DNA of 64,000 nucleotides from an uncultured Sphingomonadaceae bacterium (lineage in GTDB: Bacteria; Pseudomonadota; Alphaproteobacteria; Sphingomonadales; Sphingomonadaceae). The stretch spans positions 92,278-156,277 of the forward strand of contig CALLJS010000006.1 in the NCBI GenBank assembly GCA_938050045.1, in the 5' to 3' direction. Made by a program: the position numbers and the translations under genes. This document shows, in pieces, positions 55,286 through 63,673 of this stretch; positions within the stretch are counted from its first letter, which is position 1, and every line of letters begins with the position of its first letter. Under the pieces are notes generated by a model that made no database searches, was not told the origin of the DNA, and saw nothing but the letters and a program-made list of their open reading frames with translations.

Positions 55286-56044
55286 ATGGAAAAAAATCGT
55301 ATCTACACAGCCGCCCTCATCATCATCGGTGATGAAATATTATCGGGCCGAACGCAGGATAAAAATATCGCGCAAATCGCATCTTGGCTCAACGTCCAAG
55401 GGATTAGGCTTGCCGAAGTGCGGGTGGTGGCGGATGTGGTGGATAATATTGTCGAAGCGGTGACTATATTGCGCCAGCGCAATGATTATCTGTTTACCAC
55501 GGGCGGCATTGGCCCAACGCATGATGATATTACCGTCGATGCAATAGCGCAAGCCTTGGAAATACCCGTTGAAATTCACCCCGAGGCGAGAGCGATATTA
55601 GAGCGTTATTACGAGACTCGCGGCGGCCTGAACGAGGGGCGTTTGCGCATGGCCAGAACCCCTGCTGGGGCTGATTTAATCCCCAATAAGAAATCGGGTG
55701 CGCCCGGAATAAAGATTGAGAATATCTTTATCATGGCTGGCGTTCCCCATATCACCGCTGGGATGCTCGATGCGCTGACAGGCACATTAGAGGGCGGCGC
55801 ACAATTATTATCGCGGCAGATTGGCGCATGGGCACCAGAGAGCGAAATCGCTGCATTGCTGCGCGATACAGAAAAAGCCCATGAAGGCTGTCAGATCGGC
55901 AGCTACCCCTTTTTCCGCAAAGGCACGGTGGGGGCAAATTTTGTTGTCCGATCAACCGAACAAGCCATGCTGGATGGCTGTACAGAAGCCTTAATTAGCG
56001 GCCTTAATGATTTGGGCTATGATGTAAGTGACGGCGGCATATAG
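55286..56044 (+). CDS. CinA-type molybdopterin-binding-fold protein (single domain)
   Basis: A 252-residue protein made only of the CinA N-terminal (MoCF) domain: AALIIIGDEILSGRTQDKN, TGGIGPTHDDITVDAIA, and GAPGIKIENIFIMAGVP. The C-terminal deamidase domain of full CinA is absent, as is usual for the FAD-synthase-related short form. It may act as a nucleotide phosphatase; the exact role is not known. Start ATG at 55286. Confidence 0.88.
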   Translation: MEKNRIYTAALIIIGDEILSGRTQDKNIAQIASWLNVQGIRLAEVRVVADVVDNIVEAVTILRQRNDYLFTTGGIGPTHDDITVDAIAQALEIPVEIHPEARAILERYYETRGGLNEGRLRMARTPAGADLIPNKKSGAPGIKIENIFIMAGVPHITAGMLDALTGTLEGGAQLLSRQIGAWAPESEIAALLRDTEKAHEGCQIGSYPFFRKGTVGANFVVRSTEQAMLDGCTEALISGLNDLGYDVSDGGI

Positions 56045-56064
56045 AGCTTAGGCTTAGGGCTTAT

Positions 56065-56715
56065 TCATTCCCTAAGCGCGCGTAGTGCGGCGCCCGCTGC
56101 AAAGGGAGAGACAATAGTAACCGCAAGGCTAGCGGCTGCCAATAGCTGCAATGCGCTGCCTGGTTCTGGGCTGAGCGATGCTGCGCCAAATATCAATATC
56201 GGAATAGCAATTGGGACGAGCAGCAACCCGCCTATCGCCGATGCGCCGCTCAGTCCCGCCGTTAAGGCCGATACCGTTACGCCCAATCCAGCCAGCGCTG
56301 GCGTACCAATAGCAAGGCCCAATATGATAAGCCCCATGCGATCATCGCCCTGCCCGATTAAGGCAGCGGCAAACAGGCTAGCGATGATAAGCGGCGGGCC
56401 AAAGGCAAACCAATGGCCGATGATTTTGGCTATCGCAATCAATTCATCGCTATAACCGCGCACGATTAATTGATCCAAAAATCCATTTTCTCGATCGGGC
56501 AATATGAGCCGCTCCATCGGCAAGAGCGATGCAAGCAAGGCCGCTATCCATAGCACTCCACCGCCCGTAATAGCCAAAATTTTGGCATCGGGGCCAACGG
56601 CAAAGGGAAATAATATAGCGATGCTGATAAAAAAAATAATCGGCATCCACAAATTACCGCCGCTCCATGCGTTGCGCACCTCGCGCTCAATCAGCGGATA
56701 CAGAGGCTTGCTCAT
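56065..56715 (-). CDS. ccmB: Heme exporter protein CcmB
   Basis: A 216-residue membrane protein with six helices; it starts PLYPLIEREVRNAWSGG and carries ERLILPDRENGFLDQLIVRG, the typical CcmB loop. It is the permease that works with CcmA in cytochrome c maturation. Its ATG overlaps the ccmA stop (ATGA at 56712-56715). ccmC and the later ccm genes are not in this window. Confidence 0.93.
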   Translation of the reverse strand: MSKPLYPLIEREVRNAWSGGNLWMPIIFFISIAILFPFAVGPDAKILAITGGGVLWIAALLASLLPMERLILPDRENGFLDQLIVRGYSDELIAIAKIIGHWFAFGPPLIIASLFAAALIGQGDDRMGLIILGLAIGTPALAGLGVTVSALTAGLSGASAIGGLLLVPIAIPILIFGAASLSPEPGSALQLLAAASLAVTIVSPFAAGAALRALRE

Positions 56716-57344
56716 GACGGGCCTCCATTTTTATGTTTATGCCCATATTCTCGATCCAAATCCAATATATGATCGATCTTAATTGCAGGTTTAATATGCG
56801 ATGCGATGATAGTGATACCGCCAGTTTTTTGATGCAAACCCATAGCTTTATCAACTGCTTTGATATTGTCTTGGTCAAGACCATTATAAGGTTCATCGAG
56901 CAAATATATTGCGGCCTCAGATGCGAATATACGCGCCAAATTTGCGCGTTTACGTTGCCCCGTTGATAATAATCGAATGGGAATAGTGCTAAGCATCACC
57001 AGATCGAATAGCTGCATCGCATCATCCAATTTTGATAGGCTATTATCATCTAAATCTGTCCAAAAACGCAAGGCTTTTTCAAGCGGCAGATTCGTATCGA
57101 ACGTCAATTTTTCATCGGTCAAGCCAATATCACCCAAAACCTCTAGCTGCCCAGCTAAAATAGGCAGTAAAGATGCTATCTGCCGCAACAATGTCGATTT
57201 ACCAGAACCATTGCGGCCCTTGACCCACACTATGTCACGCGCGCTAATCTGCAGTGATATATGTTGATATATCAGCCGATTGCTGCGCATACACGCCAAA
57301 TTATCCATCATGATTGATGTTTTATTTGATTGACCTTGCCCCAT
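56712..57344 (-). CDS. ccmA: Cytochrome c biogenesis ATP-binding protein CcmA
   Basis: A 210-residue ABC ATPase. Walker [10 protein letters not shown], the signature [15 protein letters not shown] and Walker [13 protein letters not shown] are all present. It drives the release step in heme handling for cytochrome c. Start at the ATG 57344 (MGQGQSN) with AGGAAAT upstream; an earlier start would overlap the divergent phhB gene. Forms an operon with ccmB. Confidence 0.94.
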   Translation of the reverse strand: MGQGQSNKTSIMMDNLACMRSNRLIYQHISLQISARDIVWVKGRNGSGKSTLLRQIASLLPILAGQLEVLGDIGLTDEKLTFDTNLPLEKALRFWTDLDDNSLSKLDDAMQLFDLVMLSTIPIRLLSTGQRKRANLARIFASEAAIYLLDEPYNGLDQDNIKAVDKAMGLHQKTGGITIIASHIKPAIKIDHILDLDREYGHKHKNGGPS

Positions 57345-57393
57345 ATTTCCTAATAGGCATGTTTTTTCATTTTTGCCAAGGTTAGTAATTATA

Positions 57394-57693
57394 ATGATTA
57401 GCGAATTAGATGTAAAAAGCCGCGAAATCGCGCTCTCCAACTTGACCGAATGGAGTTATGATGCGAATAAAAAGGGCATCAGGCGCATTATCACATTTGA
57501 TGATTTCATCAATGCTTTTGGTTTTATGAGCAAGGTCGCCATATTGGCCGAAAAAGCCGACCATCATCCCGAATGGTCTAATGTTTATTCCACCGTCAAT
57601 ATATTGCTTACCACGCACGATGCCAATAGCGGTTCAGGTGGATTGTCCGAGCGCGATATTATATTAGCAACGCGCATTGATGCGCTGCTCTAA
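57394..57693 (+). CDS. phhB: 4a-hydroxytetrahydrobiopterin dehydratase
   Basis: A 99-residue pterin-4a-carbinolamine dehydratase. The motif [18 protein letters not shown] holds the two active-site histidines; [16 protein letters not shown] comes before. It recycles pterin cofactor, or in sphingomonads may help molybdopterin or quinone reactions. Start ATG at 57394, 49 bp from the divergent ccmA start. Confidence 0.9.
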   Translation: MISELDVKSREIALSNLTEWSYDANKKGIRRIITFDDFINAFGFMSKVAILAEKADHHPEWSNVYSTVNILLTTHDANSGSGGLSERDIILATRIDALL

Positions 57694-57753
57694 CTTTATA
57701 AACCGCTAGCTTTAGAGAGTTCTATCTTTAGATATTCTTGGCCAATTAATTGC

Positions 57754-58560
57754 TTAGCCCAGGCTTTTTTCAATACCCGCGGTCAGACCAACCATTTGTT
57801 TGCGCAAACGCCCTGGAAACCAGCGCGCGGCAAAAGCCAAATCTTTGGCCGTTTTATTAACCGTGGTATGTACTTTATTGCCATGAACCGCCGCCCACGC
57901 CGCTGGGCCGATAATCTCTACGGGGCTGACTTCTTGGCCGACGGATTGCAACATTTCTTTGCCCGTCATATTGCTGCCTTCGGTCACATTAGACAATATA
58001 TTAGTATCGATAAAACCAGGCATTAAAGAGCGTGATTTAATATCATATTCTTGAAATTCTACATCATGCGCTTCGGTCAGGCCGCGCACCGCAAATTTTG
58101 TCGCGCTATAAACGCTTAGGCCCGCAGCGCCATATATACCCGCCGCTGATGCTGTATTGAGAACGCAGCTATCGGCCGTGTTTTTGAGCATTTCAAAACA
58201 AGCCCGAACGCCGCTGACAACGCCCGTAAAATTGATCGCAATCATCCGATCAATATCATTATCATCCATGTCCTGAATAGGCCCGCCTGAGCCTATACCC
58301 GCATTATTGAACAACACATCCATACGGCCATTTGTTGCTTTGCCAAATTCGGCAACCGCCTGGGCCCATTGCGCACGGTTTGTGACATCCAGAGCATGTT
58401 GCGATGTTTGGCCATCGGCTATCATAGAGGCTGTTTGCGCTACGCCATCCATATCCACATCGGTTAAACCAACAAAATAGCCTTTTTCTGCAAAATAGCG
58501 CGATACTTCGCGGCCCAAACCCGATGCTGCGCCAGTGACAAAAATAGTTTTACGATCCAT
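57754..58560 (-). CDS. Short-chain dehydrogenase/reductase
   Basis: A 268-residue SDR. NAD(P)-binding TGAASGLGREVSRYFA; NNAGIGSGGPI; the catalytic tetrad with Ser in NTASAAGIYGAAGL, Tyr-x3-Lys in YSATKFAVRGL; the end carries no membrane helix. Substrate unknown. Its promoter region carries a 16-bp near-palindrome (58595-58610) like the site of LiuR-type regulators of acyl-CoA degradation, which would hint at fatty-acid or branched-chain metabolism. Confidence 0.9.
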   Translation of the reverse strand: MDRKTIFVTGAASGLGREVSRYFAEKGYFVGLTDVDMDGVAQTASMIADGQTSQHALDVTNRAQWAQAVAEFGKATNGRMDVLFNNAGIGSGGPIQDMDDNDIDRMIAINFTGVVSGVRACFEMLKNTADSCVLNTASAAGIYGAAGLSVYSATKFAVRGLTEAHDVEFQEYDIKSRSLMPGFIDTNILSNVTEGSNMTGKEMLQSVGQEVSPVEIIGPAAWAAVHGNKVHTTVNKTAKDLAFAARWFPGRLRKQMVGLTAGIEKSLG

Positions 58561-58594
58561 TGCTGTACTCCTCTTATCGCTATGTGCGCAGTAA

Positions 58595-58610
58595 TTGACG
58601 TAAACGTCAA
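58595..58610. promoter_or_regulatory. Palindromic operator upstream of the SDR gene
   Basis: TTGACGT-AA-ACGTCAA, two perfect 7-base arms, 35 bases before the SDR start. It overlaps a TTGACG -35-like box on the minus strand, so a bound protein would block the promoter. It resembles sites of LiuR/PsrA-like regulators; this is from memory of motif shape, not a search. Confidence 0.5.
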
Positions 58611-58693
58611 GCTGTTTATTGTGTAGGGGCTAATCTTGAGCAATTTTTCTATGGTGTAAATCAATCGATGGGCTATAGCTTGATAGCAATTCT

Positions 58694-59188
58694 ATGCTTA
58701 AAGGATATAAATTGCGTTTCATTTTATTGCTGCTATTTACTAGCCTATTTTTCTCGACCTCGGCCCGCGCCGATGTTGATGTAATATTTTACAGCCATGA
58801 TTTTGGCGATAGTTTTCCCCATGCTTTTTTACTGTGAAAGGCACTTGGATATGAATTTAATCCTGAAACCAAATTTTGGCGCAAACCAAAAAGCTTTATG
58901 TTGGAGGTTTTGGAGCGCAATCCAACTTTGATCGCCATTGATTATAAAAAAGTGAAAAAAGAAATTAAGGCCGCGAATAGAGAAAAAGAACAGCAAGGCA
59001 AAATGTCACGCGATGAGGACAAAACTTCGACAGATAAAGACATAATTTCGACAGATGAAATTTCGGACGATAGAGAGACGGGCGATAGGGAGACGGACTA
59101 TAGGGAGACGGGCGATAGGGAAACGGGCGATAGGGAAACGGGCGATGCAGATAATGCGAGCGTAGCGCCGCCAGAAACTGTCAAATAG
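58694..59188 (+). pseudogene. Broken exported protein with in-frame TGA and repeat tail
   Basis: One frame reads a signal peptide and mature start (ARADVDVIFYSHDFGDSFPHAFLL), meets TGA at 58835-58837, then continues in the same frame with KALGYEFNPETKFWRKPKSF and a charged tail. The two halves look like the ends of a sphingomonad exported protein of about 180 residues whose middle (about 100 residues) is gone, so an internal deletion is likelier than one point mutation. The tail holds five 15-bp units (59069-59143, DRETG). A TTG at 58712 with AAAGGA is the best original start. It overlaps the alkA-like gene by eight bases. Confidence 0.55.
59069..59143 (+). repeat. 15-bp tandem repeat, five units
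   Basis: Units GATAGGGAGACGGGC-like at 59069, 59084, 59099, 59114 and 59129, the last two identical. They encode DRETG-like residues in the tail of the broken gene. Confidence 0.9.
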
Positions 59189-59804
59189 CATCAAATTCCA
59201 CATTGTAAATATGCCATGCCATTATCGCCGCAGCCCCGCGATAAGGCCGCCAATCCTCGGCAATAACCCTAATCTCTTTTTCGCTAGGACGTTCTGATAA
59301 GCGCAACATTTTACCAACCGATTCCTGTATCGCCAAATCACCCGCAGGCCATATATCGCTGCGCCCTTCGGCAAAGAGAAAATAGATTTCAGCCGACCAC
59401 CGCCCGATACCTTTTACCTGGGTGAGCTGCGCTATGGCTGCTTCATCATCGGCTGGGAAATTATCAAATTTGAGCGCACCGCTGACCACTAATTGCGCCA
59501 AAGACCTTGCATATCCTTGCTTTTGACGGCTTAATCCGCACGCGCGCAGCGCATCAAAATCATTTGATAATAGGATTTGCGCTGGGCATCCCTCGCCCAA
59601 AAATGCCTCCATCTTATTCCAAATAGATGCAGCCGCTGCAACGCTGACTTGCTGTCCAACAATGGTGCGCAACATAGTCGAATAACCTCTATCCCTGATG
59701 CGCGGTTTGGGGTAACCCGCCAGATCAATCGCCTCTTTGATATAATCAAATTGCGCCGCCAAAGCATCCAAATCGGCTTTGATCTGCTCCGCGCTCATTG
59801 ACAT
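59181..59804 (-). CDS. DNA-3-methyladenine glycosylase, AlkA family
   Basis: A 207-residue HhH-GPD glycosylase that removes alkylated bases. The helix-hairpin-helix LTQVKGIGRWSAEIYFLFA is followed by the catalytic Asp in WPAGDLAIQE. There is no N-terminal TBP-like domain, so it is the short form. Twelve bases from rlmB, same strand. Confidence 0.9.
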   Translation of the reverse strand: MSMSAEQIKADLDALAAQFDYIKEAIDLAGYPKPRIRDRGYSTMLRTIVGQQVSVAAAASIWNKMEAFLGEGCPAQILLSNDFDALRACGLSRQKQGYARSLAQLVVSGALKFDNFPADDEAAIAQLTQVKGIGRWSAEIYFLFAEGRSDIWPAGDLAIQESVGKMLRLSERPSEKEIRVIAEDWRPYRGAAAIMAWHIYNVEFDAI

Positions 59805-59817
59805 ATAGAAATTTCCA

Positions 59818-60582
59818 TCATGATGCTTTCTTCTTCATCGCCTCTGCATAAAGCGCAATCGCCCCAGCGTTAGACACATTCAAACTTTCCATATTGCTAT
59901 GAATGGGAAGCTTGGCCAATTGATCGCAATGCTCTTCAATATTATGGCGCATACCCTCTCCTTCGGCGCCCAGTACCAATGCATTGCGCCCGCCAGTCAA
60001 GGCGTCATCCAATATAATATCGCTATGCCCTGTCAGGCCAATACGCCAATATCCATATTCAGCAATCTCTTCTAATGTGCGCGCTAAATTAACCACGCGC
60101 ACCCATGGGACACTCTCTAATGCTCCCGATGCCGCCTTTGCCAGCGTGCCCGATTCTGGCGGCGCATGGCGATCTTGGGTAATGATTGCCGCCGCATTAA
60201 ACGCTGCTGCGCTGCGAAAGAGCGCCCCAACATTATGCGGATCGGTTATTTGATCGAGCACCAACAGTGGCCTATCTGCGCCCTCTTGGCTATCAATCAC
60301 CTCTTGCAACCATATATCCTCCAAAGGGGCAACCTCTGCCACAATCCCTTGATGGGGTGCATCGCGCGATACTAATCGCGCCAGATCGGCGACATCACAA
60401 AAAGCGATGGGAATATCAGCAGGAACATCAAATTGCGCCAAAACCTCGCGCGTCGCCCATATCTTATGGATACGCCGATTCGGATTAGCAATCGCAGCTT
60501 GCACCGCATGACGCCCCCAAAATTTTGGTGGGCCTTTTCCTGCGCCATCTTTCGCGGACCCTTTGCGGCGGCGTCTGTTCAT
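59818..60582 (-). CDS. rlmB: 23S rRNA (guanosine-2'-O)-methyltransferase RlmB
   Basis: A 254-residue SPOUT methyltransferase. N-terminal RNA-binding part (KFWGRHAVQAAIANPNRRI), then VLDQITDPHNVGALFRSAAA, LVLGAEGEGMRHNIEE and IHSNMESLNVSNAGAIALY, the three SPOUT motifs. It methylates a conserved guanosine of the ribosome's peptidyl-transferase region. Divergent from the tRNA gene. Confidence 0.94.
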   Translation of the reverse strand: MNRRRRKGSAKDGAGKGPPKFWGRHAVQAAIANPNRRIHKIWATREVLAQFDVPADIPIAFCDVADLARLVSRDAPHQGIVAEVAPLEDIWLQEVIDSQEGADRPLLVLDQITDPHNVGALFRSAAAFNAAAIITQDRHAPPESGTLAKAASGALESVPWVRVVNLARTLEEIAEYGYWRIGLTGHSDIILDDALTGGRNALVLGAEGEGMRHNIEEHCDQLAKLPIHSNMESLNVSNAGAIALYAEAMKKKAS

Positions 60583-60748
60583 ATAATTTTCCTAAAATCA
60601 GTATTTGTTGCGATTTTTAACATGGTTTTTGCTTCTTTTCCACGTCAAGCATTGACAGGCAAGCTTCGTTTCGCCATTGAGCCGCTTCGCATATATTTTA
60701 TGCGCTTACCAATCATCTTTGCAAAGCCCGCAAAAATGAATTGATAAT

Positions 60749-60834
60749 GGACAGGTGGCCGAGTGGTTAAAGGCAGCAGACTGTAAATCTGCCCTCGTTA
60801 GAGTACATAGGTTCGAATCCTATCCTGTCCACCA
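60749..60834 (+). tRNA. tRNA-Tyr (GTA), CCA encoded
   Basis: Acceptor GGACAGG (60749-60755) pairs with CCTGTCC (60824-60830); discriminator A, then CCA. D-loop GGCCGAGTGGTTAAAGGC; anticodon stem GCAGA / TCTGC around CTGTAAA with GTA at 60783-60785; a long variable arm (class II) and the T-arm with GGTTCGAATCC. The anticodon and long arm fix tyrosine. It is the left border of the integrated element. Confidence 0.97.
60812..60834 (+). other. Probable left attachment site (attL) in the tRNA 3' end
   Basis: P4-type integrases usually use the 3' part of a tRNA gene, here the T-arm and acceptor end. The exact core cannot be fixed, as the right copy lies beyond the window. Confidence 0.45.
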
Positions 60835-60975
60835 TTCCCCTATTTCTAACAATTCTCAAATACCCCTGAAAACCCCAGCAATGTAAGGATTTACGCCATT
60901 ATATTGTTACTAACTGTCCCTTGCTATTCCGTCAAAACCCCGTTACAGTGTGGTAAATAATGTGGGAAATAATCA

Positions 60976-62154
60976 ATGGGTAAGGTTACGACTAGGTTCG
61001 TAAAGACAGTCACAAAAGCAGGCCGCTATGCTGATGGCGATGGACTTTACCTTGTCGTAAATGGCAAAGGTGGCAAATCATGGGTGCTAAGATATCAAAA
61101 AAATAAAAAGCGCCGAGATTTTGGATTGGGCAGTGCAAAAAAGATCAGCCTTGCCGATGTTCGCAAACTTGCCAATGAAATGCGAACGCAAATAGAAGCG
61201 GGCCTAGACCCTATTTTGGAACGCCTTAAAGCCGATGGCATACCAACATTTAGGGAAGCCGCCGCCAAAGTTTATGCTGAAAACAAAGCAAGCTGGAAAA
61301 ATAAGCAGCATATTTGGCAATGGATGGCATCATTAGAAAAATTCGCTTTCCCTACTTTGGGCGATATGCCCGTCAATGCAATTGATATCCCAGCCGTGCG
61401 CAATGTATTGGTCGCGATATGGCTAGAAAAGAATGCAACGGCAATCCGTTTGCGGCAACGCATTAACATGATATTGGATTGGGCGGTGGCAAAAGGTTAT
61501 CGGGAAGCGCCCTTAGCCATGAGCGTGATTAACAAATCCCTGCCCAAATTACCCAAAGGCCAAAAGAAACATCATAAAGCAATCCCCTATAATGATATGC
61601 CGCACTTTATGCAGCGACTGCGCCAAAAGAAAACCATTAGCGCCCTAGCCCTAGAAGCCGCCATATTATGCGCCACCCGTTCCAATGAAGTGCGTTTGGC
61701 GGTATGGAGTGAAATTGATTTTGCAAATAAGCTTTGGACTATCCCAGCCGAGCGCATGGGCAAGCGCAATGTTGAACATATAATTCCTTTATCCGATAGC
61801 GCGATTGCAGTTTTTGAAGCGGCAAAGCAATATCTTATCGGGGGCAGCGATTTGATTTTTCAAGGGCAACGCATGGGCAAGCCCCTATCCGATATGACGC
61901 TCATTAAAATTTTGCGCGATATGGAATTAAAAGATAGTGTGCATGGTTTCCGTTCATCCTTCAAAGATTGGGCATCGGAAAAAACATCTTACCCCAATGA
62001 AGTTTCGGAAGCGGCCTTGCATCATGCCATTAAAAATCAATCCGAGGCGGCCTATAGACGCGGCACATTATTGGACAAAAGGCGTGGCCTAATGAATGAT
62101 TGGGCGAATCATTGCGATAATAAAGAAACTAGAATTGTGAGTTTAGTAAGATGA
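60976..62154 (+). CDS. int: P4-type tyrosine recombinase (integrase)
   Basis: A 392-residue integrase: N-terminal arm-binding DUF4102 domain (RYADGDGLYLVVNGKGGKSW, VLRYQKNKKRRDFGLGS), SAM-like core domain, and catalytic domain with Arg in CATRSNEVRLAVW, HGFRSSFKDWASE with His and Arg, and the tyrosine in NQSEAAYRRG. Its leader has the typical duplicated GTGTGGTAAATAA / TGTGGGAAATAA. It starts 142 bases after the tRNA-Tyr. Its stop overlaps the next gene by four bases (ATGA). Confidence 0.95.
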   Translation: MGKVTTRFVKTVTKAGRYADGDGLYLVVNGKGGKSWVLRYQKNKKRRDFGLGSAKKISLADVRKLANEMRTQIEAGLDPILERLKADGIPTFREAAAKVYAENKASWKNKQHIWQWMASLEKFAFPTLGDMPVNAIDIPAVRNVLVAIWLEKNATAIRLRQRINMILDWAVAKGYREAPLAMSVINKSLPKLPKGQKKHHKAIPYNDMPHFMQRLRQKKTISALALEAAILCATRSNEVRLAVWSEIDFANKLWTIPAERMGKRNVEHIIPLSDSAIAVFEAAKQYLIGGSDLIFQGQRMGKPLSDMTLIKILRDMELKDSVHGFRSSFKDWASEKTSYPNEVSEAALHHAIKNQSEAAYRRGTLLDKRRGLMNDWANHCDNKETRIVSLVR

Positions 62155-62948
62155 GTATAAAACAAGACTATAGTCTATGGACCAATATAGATGATAAATA
62201 CTGTGATTTTGAATTGATGAATTTCTCTTTAGCAAAAGATATTTTTTTCAATACTTACGGCAACTATGATAGATTTATCGAAAGTCTTAAAAATGGCTTA
62301 TTAGAAGTTTACTCTGAATTGGCGCATGCGGAATGGGTTTATGATTTAGACGAAGAAAATTTTTCTCCTATAAAAGACTTCTATAAAATTATTGTCGATA
62401 ATCGAGGATTGAATCATGATAGCTGCATACAAAAGGGTAATTTATTAATAGACAAAGTATTTTGGGATATAGAACATCTAGGAGAAAATACAGGCTGGAA
62501 AAAAAGTCATGACTTCTTTGTTGAATATTATTTTTCAAATTGGAAGACTTCAGAATTTGGACGTGTATGGTCATTGTCTACAATAAATAATGGAGACACT
62601 GCAGGCAAACTGATATTTTATAATTGCCTTATTTCGAAGCGAACAGTTTCCTTACTCACTGGCTGGAAAGATGGCGATCAAAATCCACCGAAAATTGAAG
62701 ACCAAAAACAGCTACATACAGTAAAACGCGCATCGCAATTTAATTGGGAAGCCGCCTTTGCAGATGTTGCGACTTGGCTTTATTATGATGCGGATATTCC
62801 CGATATCAACGCGTTAGGCGTTCAAACACAGATTATAGATGCTTTGCGGCAATCATTTGAGAACCGCAAATTAGTATCACCATCAGATGCATCGCTCAAA
62901 AGCAAAGCAAGAATTATCATGGGTTCGCTTAGGTCAAATAAAGCTTAA
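62151..62948 (+). CDS. Unknown protein coupled to the integrase
   Basis: A 265-residue protein whose start overlaps the integrase stop (ATGA). No known domain is recognised. The N-terminal two thirds are AT-rich and aromatic (YGNYDRFIESLKNGLLEVY, WKKSHDFFVEYYFSNWK); the C terminus is more like the host in composition (FNWEAAFADVATWLYYDADI). No signal peptide or membrane helix. Tight coupling suggests a role tied to integration or to element stability, but this is a guess. Confidence 0.65.
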   Translation: MSIKQDYSLWTNIDDKYCDFELMNFSLAKDIFFNTYGNYDRFIESLKNGLLEVYSELAHAEWVYDLDEENFSPIKDFYKIIVDNRGLNHDSCIQKGNLLIDKVFWDIEHLGENTGWKKSHDFFVEYYFSNWKTSEFGRVWSLSTINNGDTAGKLIFYNCLISKRTVSLLTGWKDGDQNPPKIEDQKQLHTVKRASQFNWEAAFADVATWLYYDADIPDINALGVQTQIIDALRQSFENRKLVSPSDASLKSKARIIMGSLRSNKA

Positions 62949-63049
62949 TTGCCCTAATTATCCTAATTAGCCGACAAAGATATATTCCTAGCTATGCTTG
63001 GGGCATCAATATCAATTGATGTTGAAGCTTACATAATGGAGATATATTT

Positions 63050-63253
63050 ATGCAGATTGAATTTTACACAGTGAATGAGTTTTTGAAAAGCTATGCGATA
63101 AGCCGCACCGAATTTTATCGCCAAGTCAATAAAGGCAAAATTCGTTTAACAAAGCTAGGCACGGCAAGCCGTATTGCAAAAAATGATGCGCAGGCATGGG
63201 CCGATTCATTGCCAACCTATGCAGGGCCATTGGATCAAGAGGTTGCAGCATGA
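63050..63253 (+). CDS. AlpA-like helix-turn-helix regulator / excisionase
   Basis: A 67-residue DNA-binding protein of the MerR/AlpA type: FYTVNEFLKSYAISRTEFYR is the helix-turn-helix; then KGKIRLTKLGTASRIAKND with the wing and a C-terminal AWADSLPTY. Such proteins in P4-like islands activate the integrase or assist excision. GGAG lies upstream of the ATG. Its stop overlaps the start of the PC4-domain gene (ATGA). Confidence 0.85.
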   Translation: MQIEFYTVNEFLKSYAISRTEFYRQVNKGKIRLTKLGTASRIAKNDAQAWADSLPTYAGPLDQEVAA

Positions 63254-63597
63254 AGTGCATAAAAAATGCCCCAAAGGACGTTGCAGCGTCCAATGAGGCG
63301 ATAACCCAGCCGCTAGCAGCAACCCAGTCGCAGATTCCTTACAATAGCCCTATATCCGATAGCAATCAAAATGTGCATTATATGGAAAATGAACATGGAA
63401 TATTGCTCTATGAATTTAGGCAAAGCAATAAATCAAAACGCTTCATGCTTAAAGAATATCATGGCAAACATTATGCCGAATTGCGCGAGTGGTATCAAGT
63501 AGGCGATGAATGGAAACCCAGCCGCAAAGGTTGCACTATTCCGATAGATGAAATTGCGCCGTTATACCAAGCATTAGGCGGTTTTAACGCCCAATAA
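63250..63597 (+). CDS. PC4/p15-like single-strand DNA-binding protein
   Basis: A 115-residue protein. The first 50 residues are polar linker; the second half reads LLYEFRQSNKSKRFMLKEYH then GKHYAELREWYQVGDEWKPS and RKGCTIPIDEIAPLYQAL, which fits the transcriptional coactivator p15/PC4 fold (strand-turn-strand, then K-P-x-x-K-G and a final helix). PC4-like proteins bind single-stranded DNA. In phage and plasmid elements they may help replication or transcription. Coupled to the AlpA-like gene by ATGA. Confidence 0.7.
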   Translation: MKCIKNAPKDVAASNEAITQPLAATQSQIPYNSPISDSNQNVHYMENEHGILLYEFRQSNKSKRFMLKEYHGKHYAELREWYQVGDEWKPSRKGCTIPIDEIAPLYQALGGFNAQ

Positions 63598-63610
63598 GCA
63601 ATTATGAATA

Positions 63611-63638
63611 GCGGGGGCGACATAGGCTTGTCCCCGCC
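63611..63638 (+). terminator. GC-rich hairpin after the PC4-like gene
   Basis: GCGGGGGCGAC pairs with GTCCCCGC around ATAGGCTT, with a small bulge, then CGTTTATCC. It may be a terminator or attenuator; the T-run is short. Confidence 0.35.
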
Positions 63639-63673
63639 GTTTATCCCCTAAACTTGAAACTGACGAAAGCATC

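Noticed and set aside
60652..60697. TTGACA and TATATT upstream of tRNA-Tyr as its promoter
   Set aside because: The two boxes are 34 bases apart and the box at the correct distance (CATTGA) is a poor match, so I do not call a promoter.
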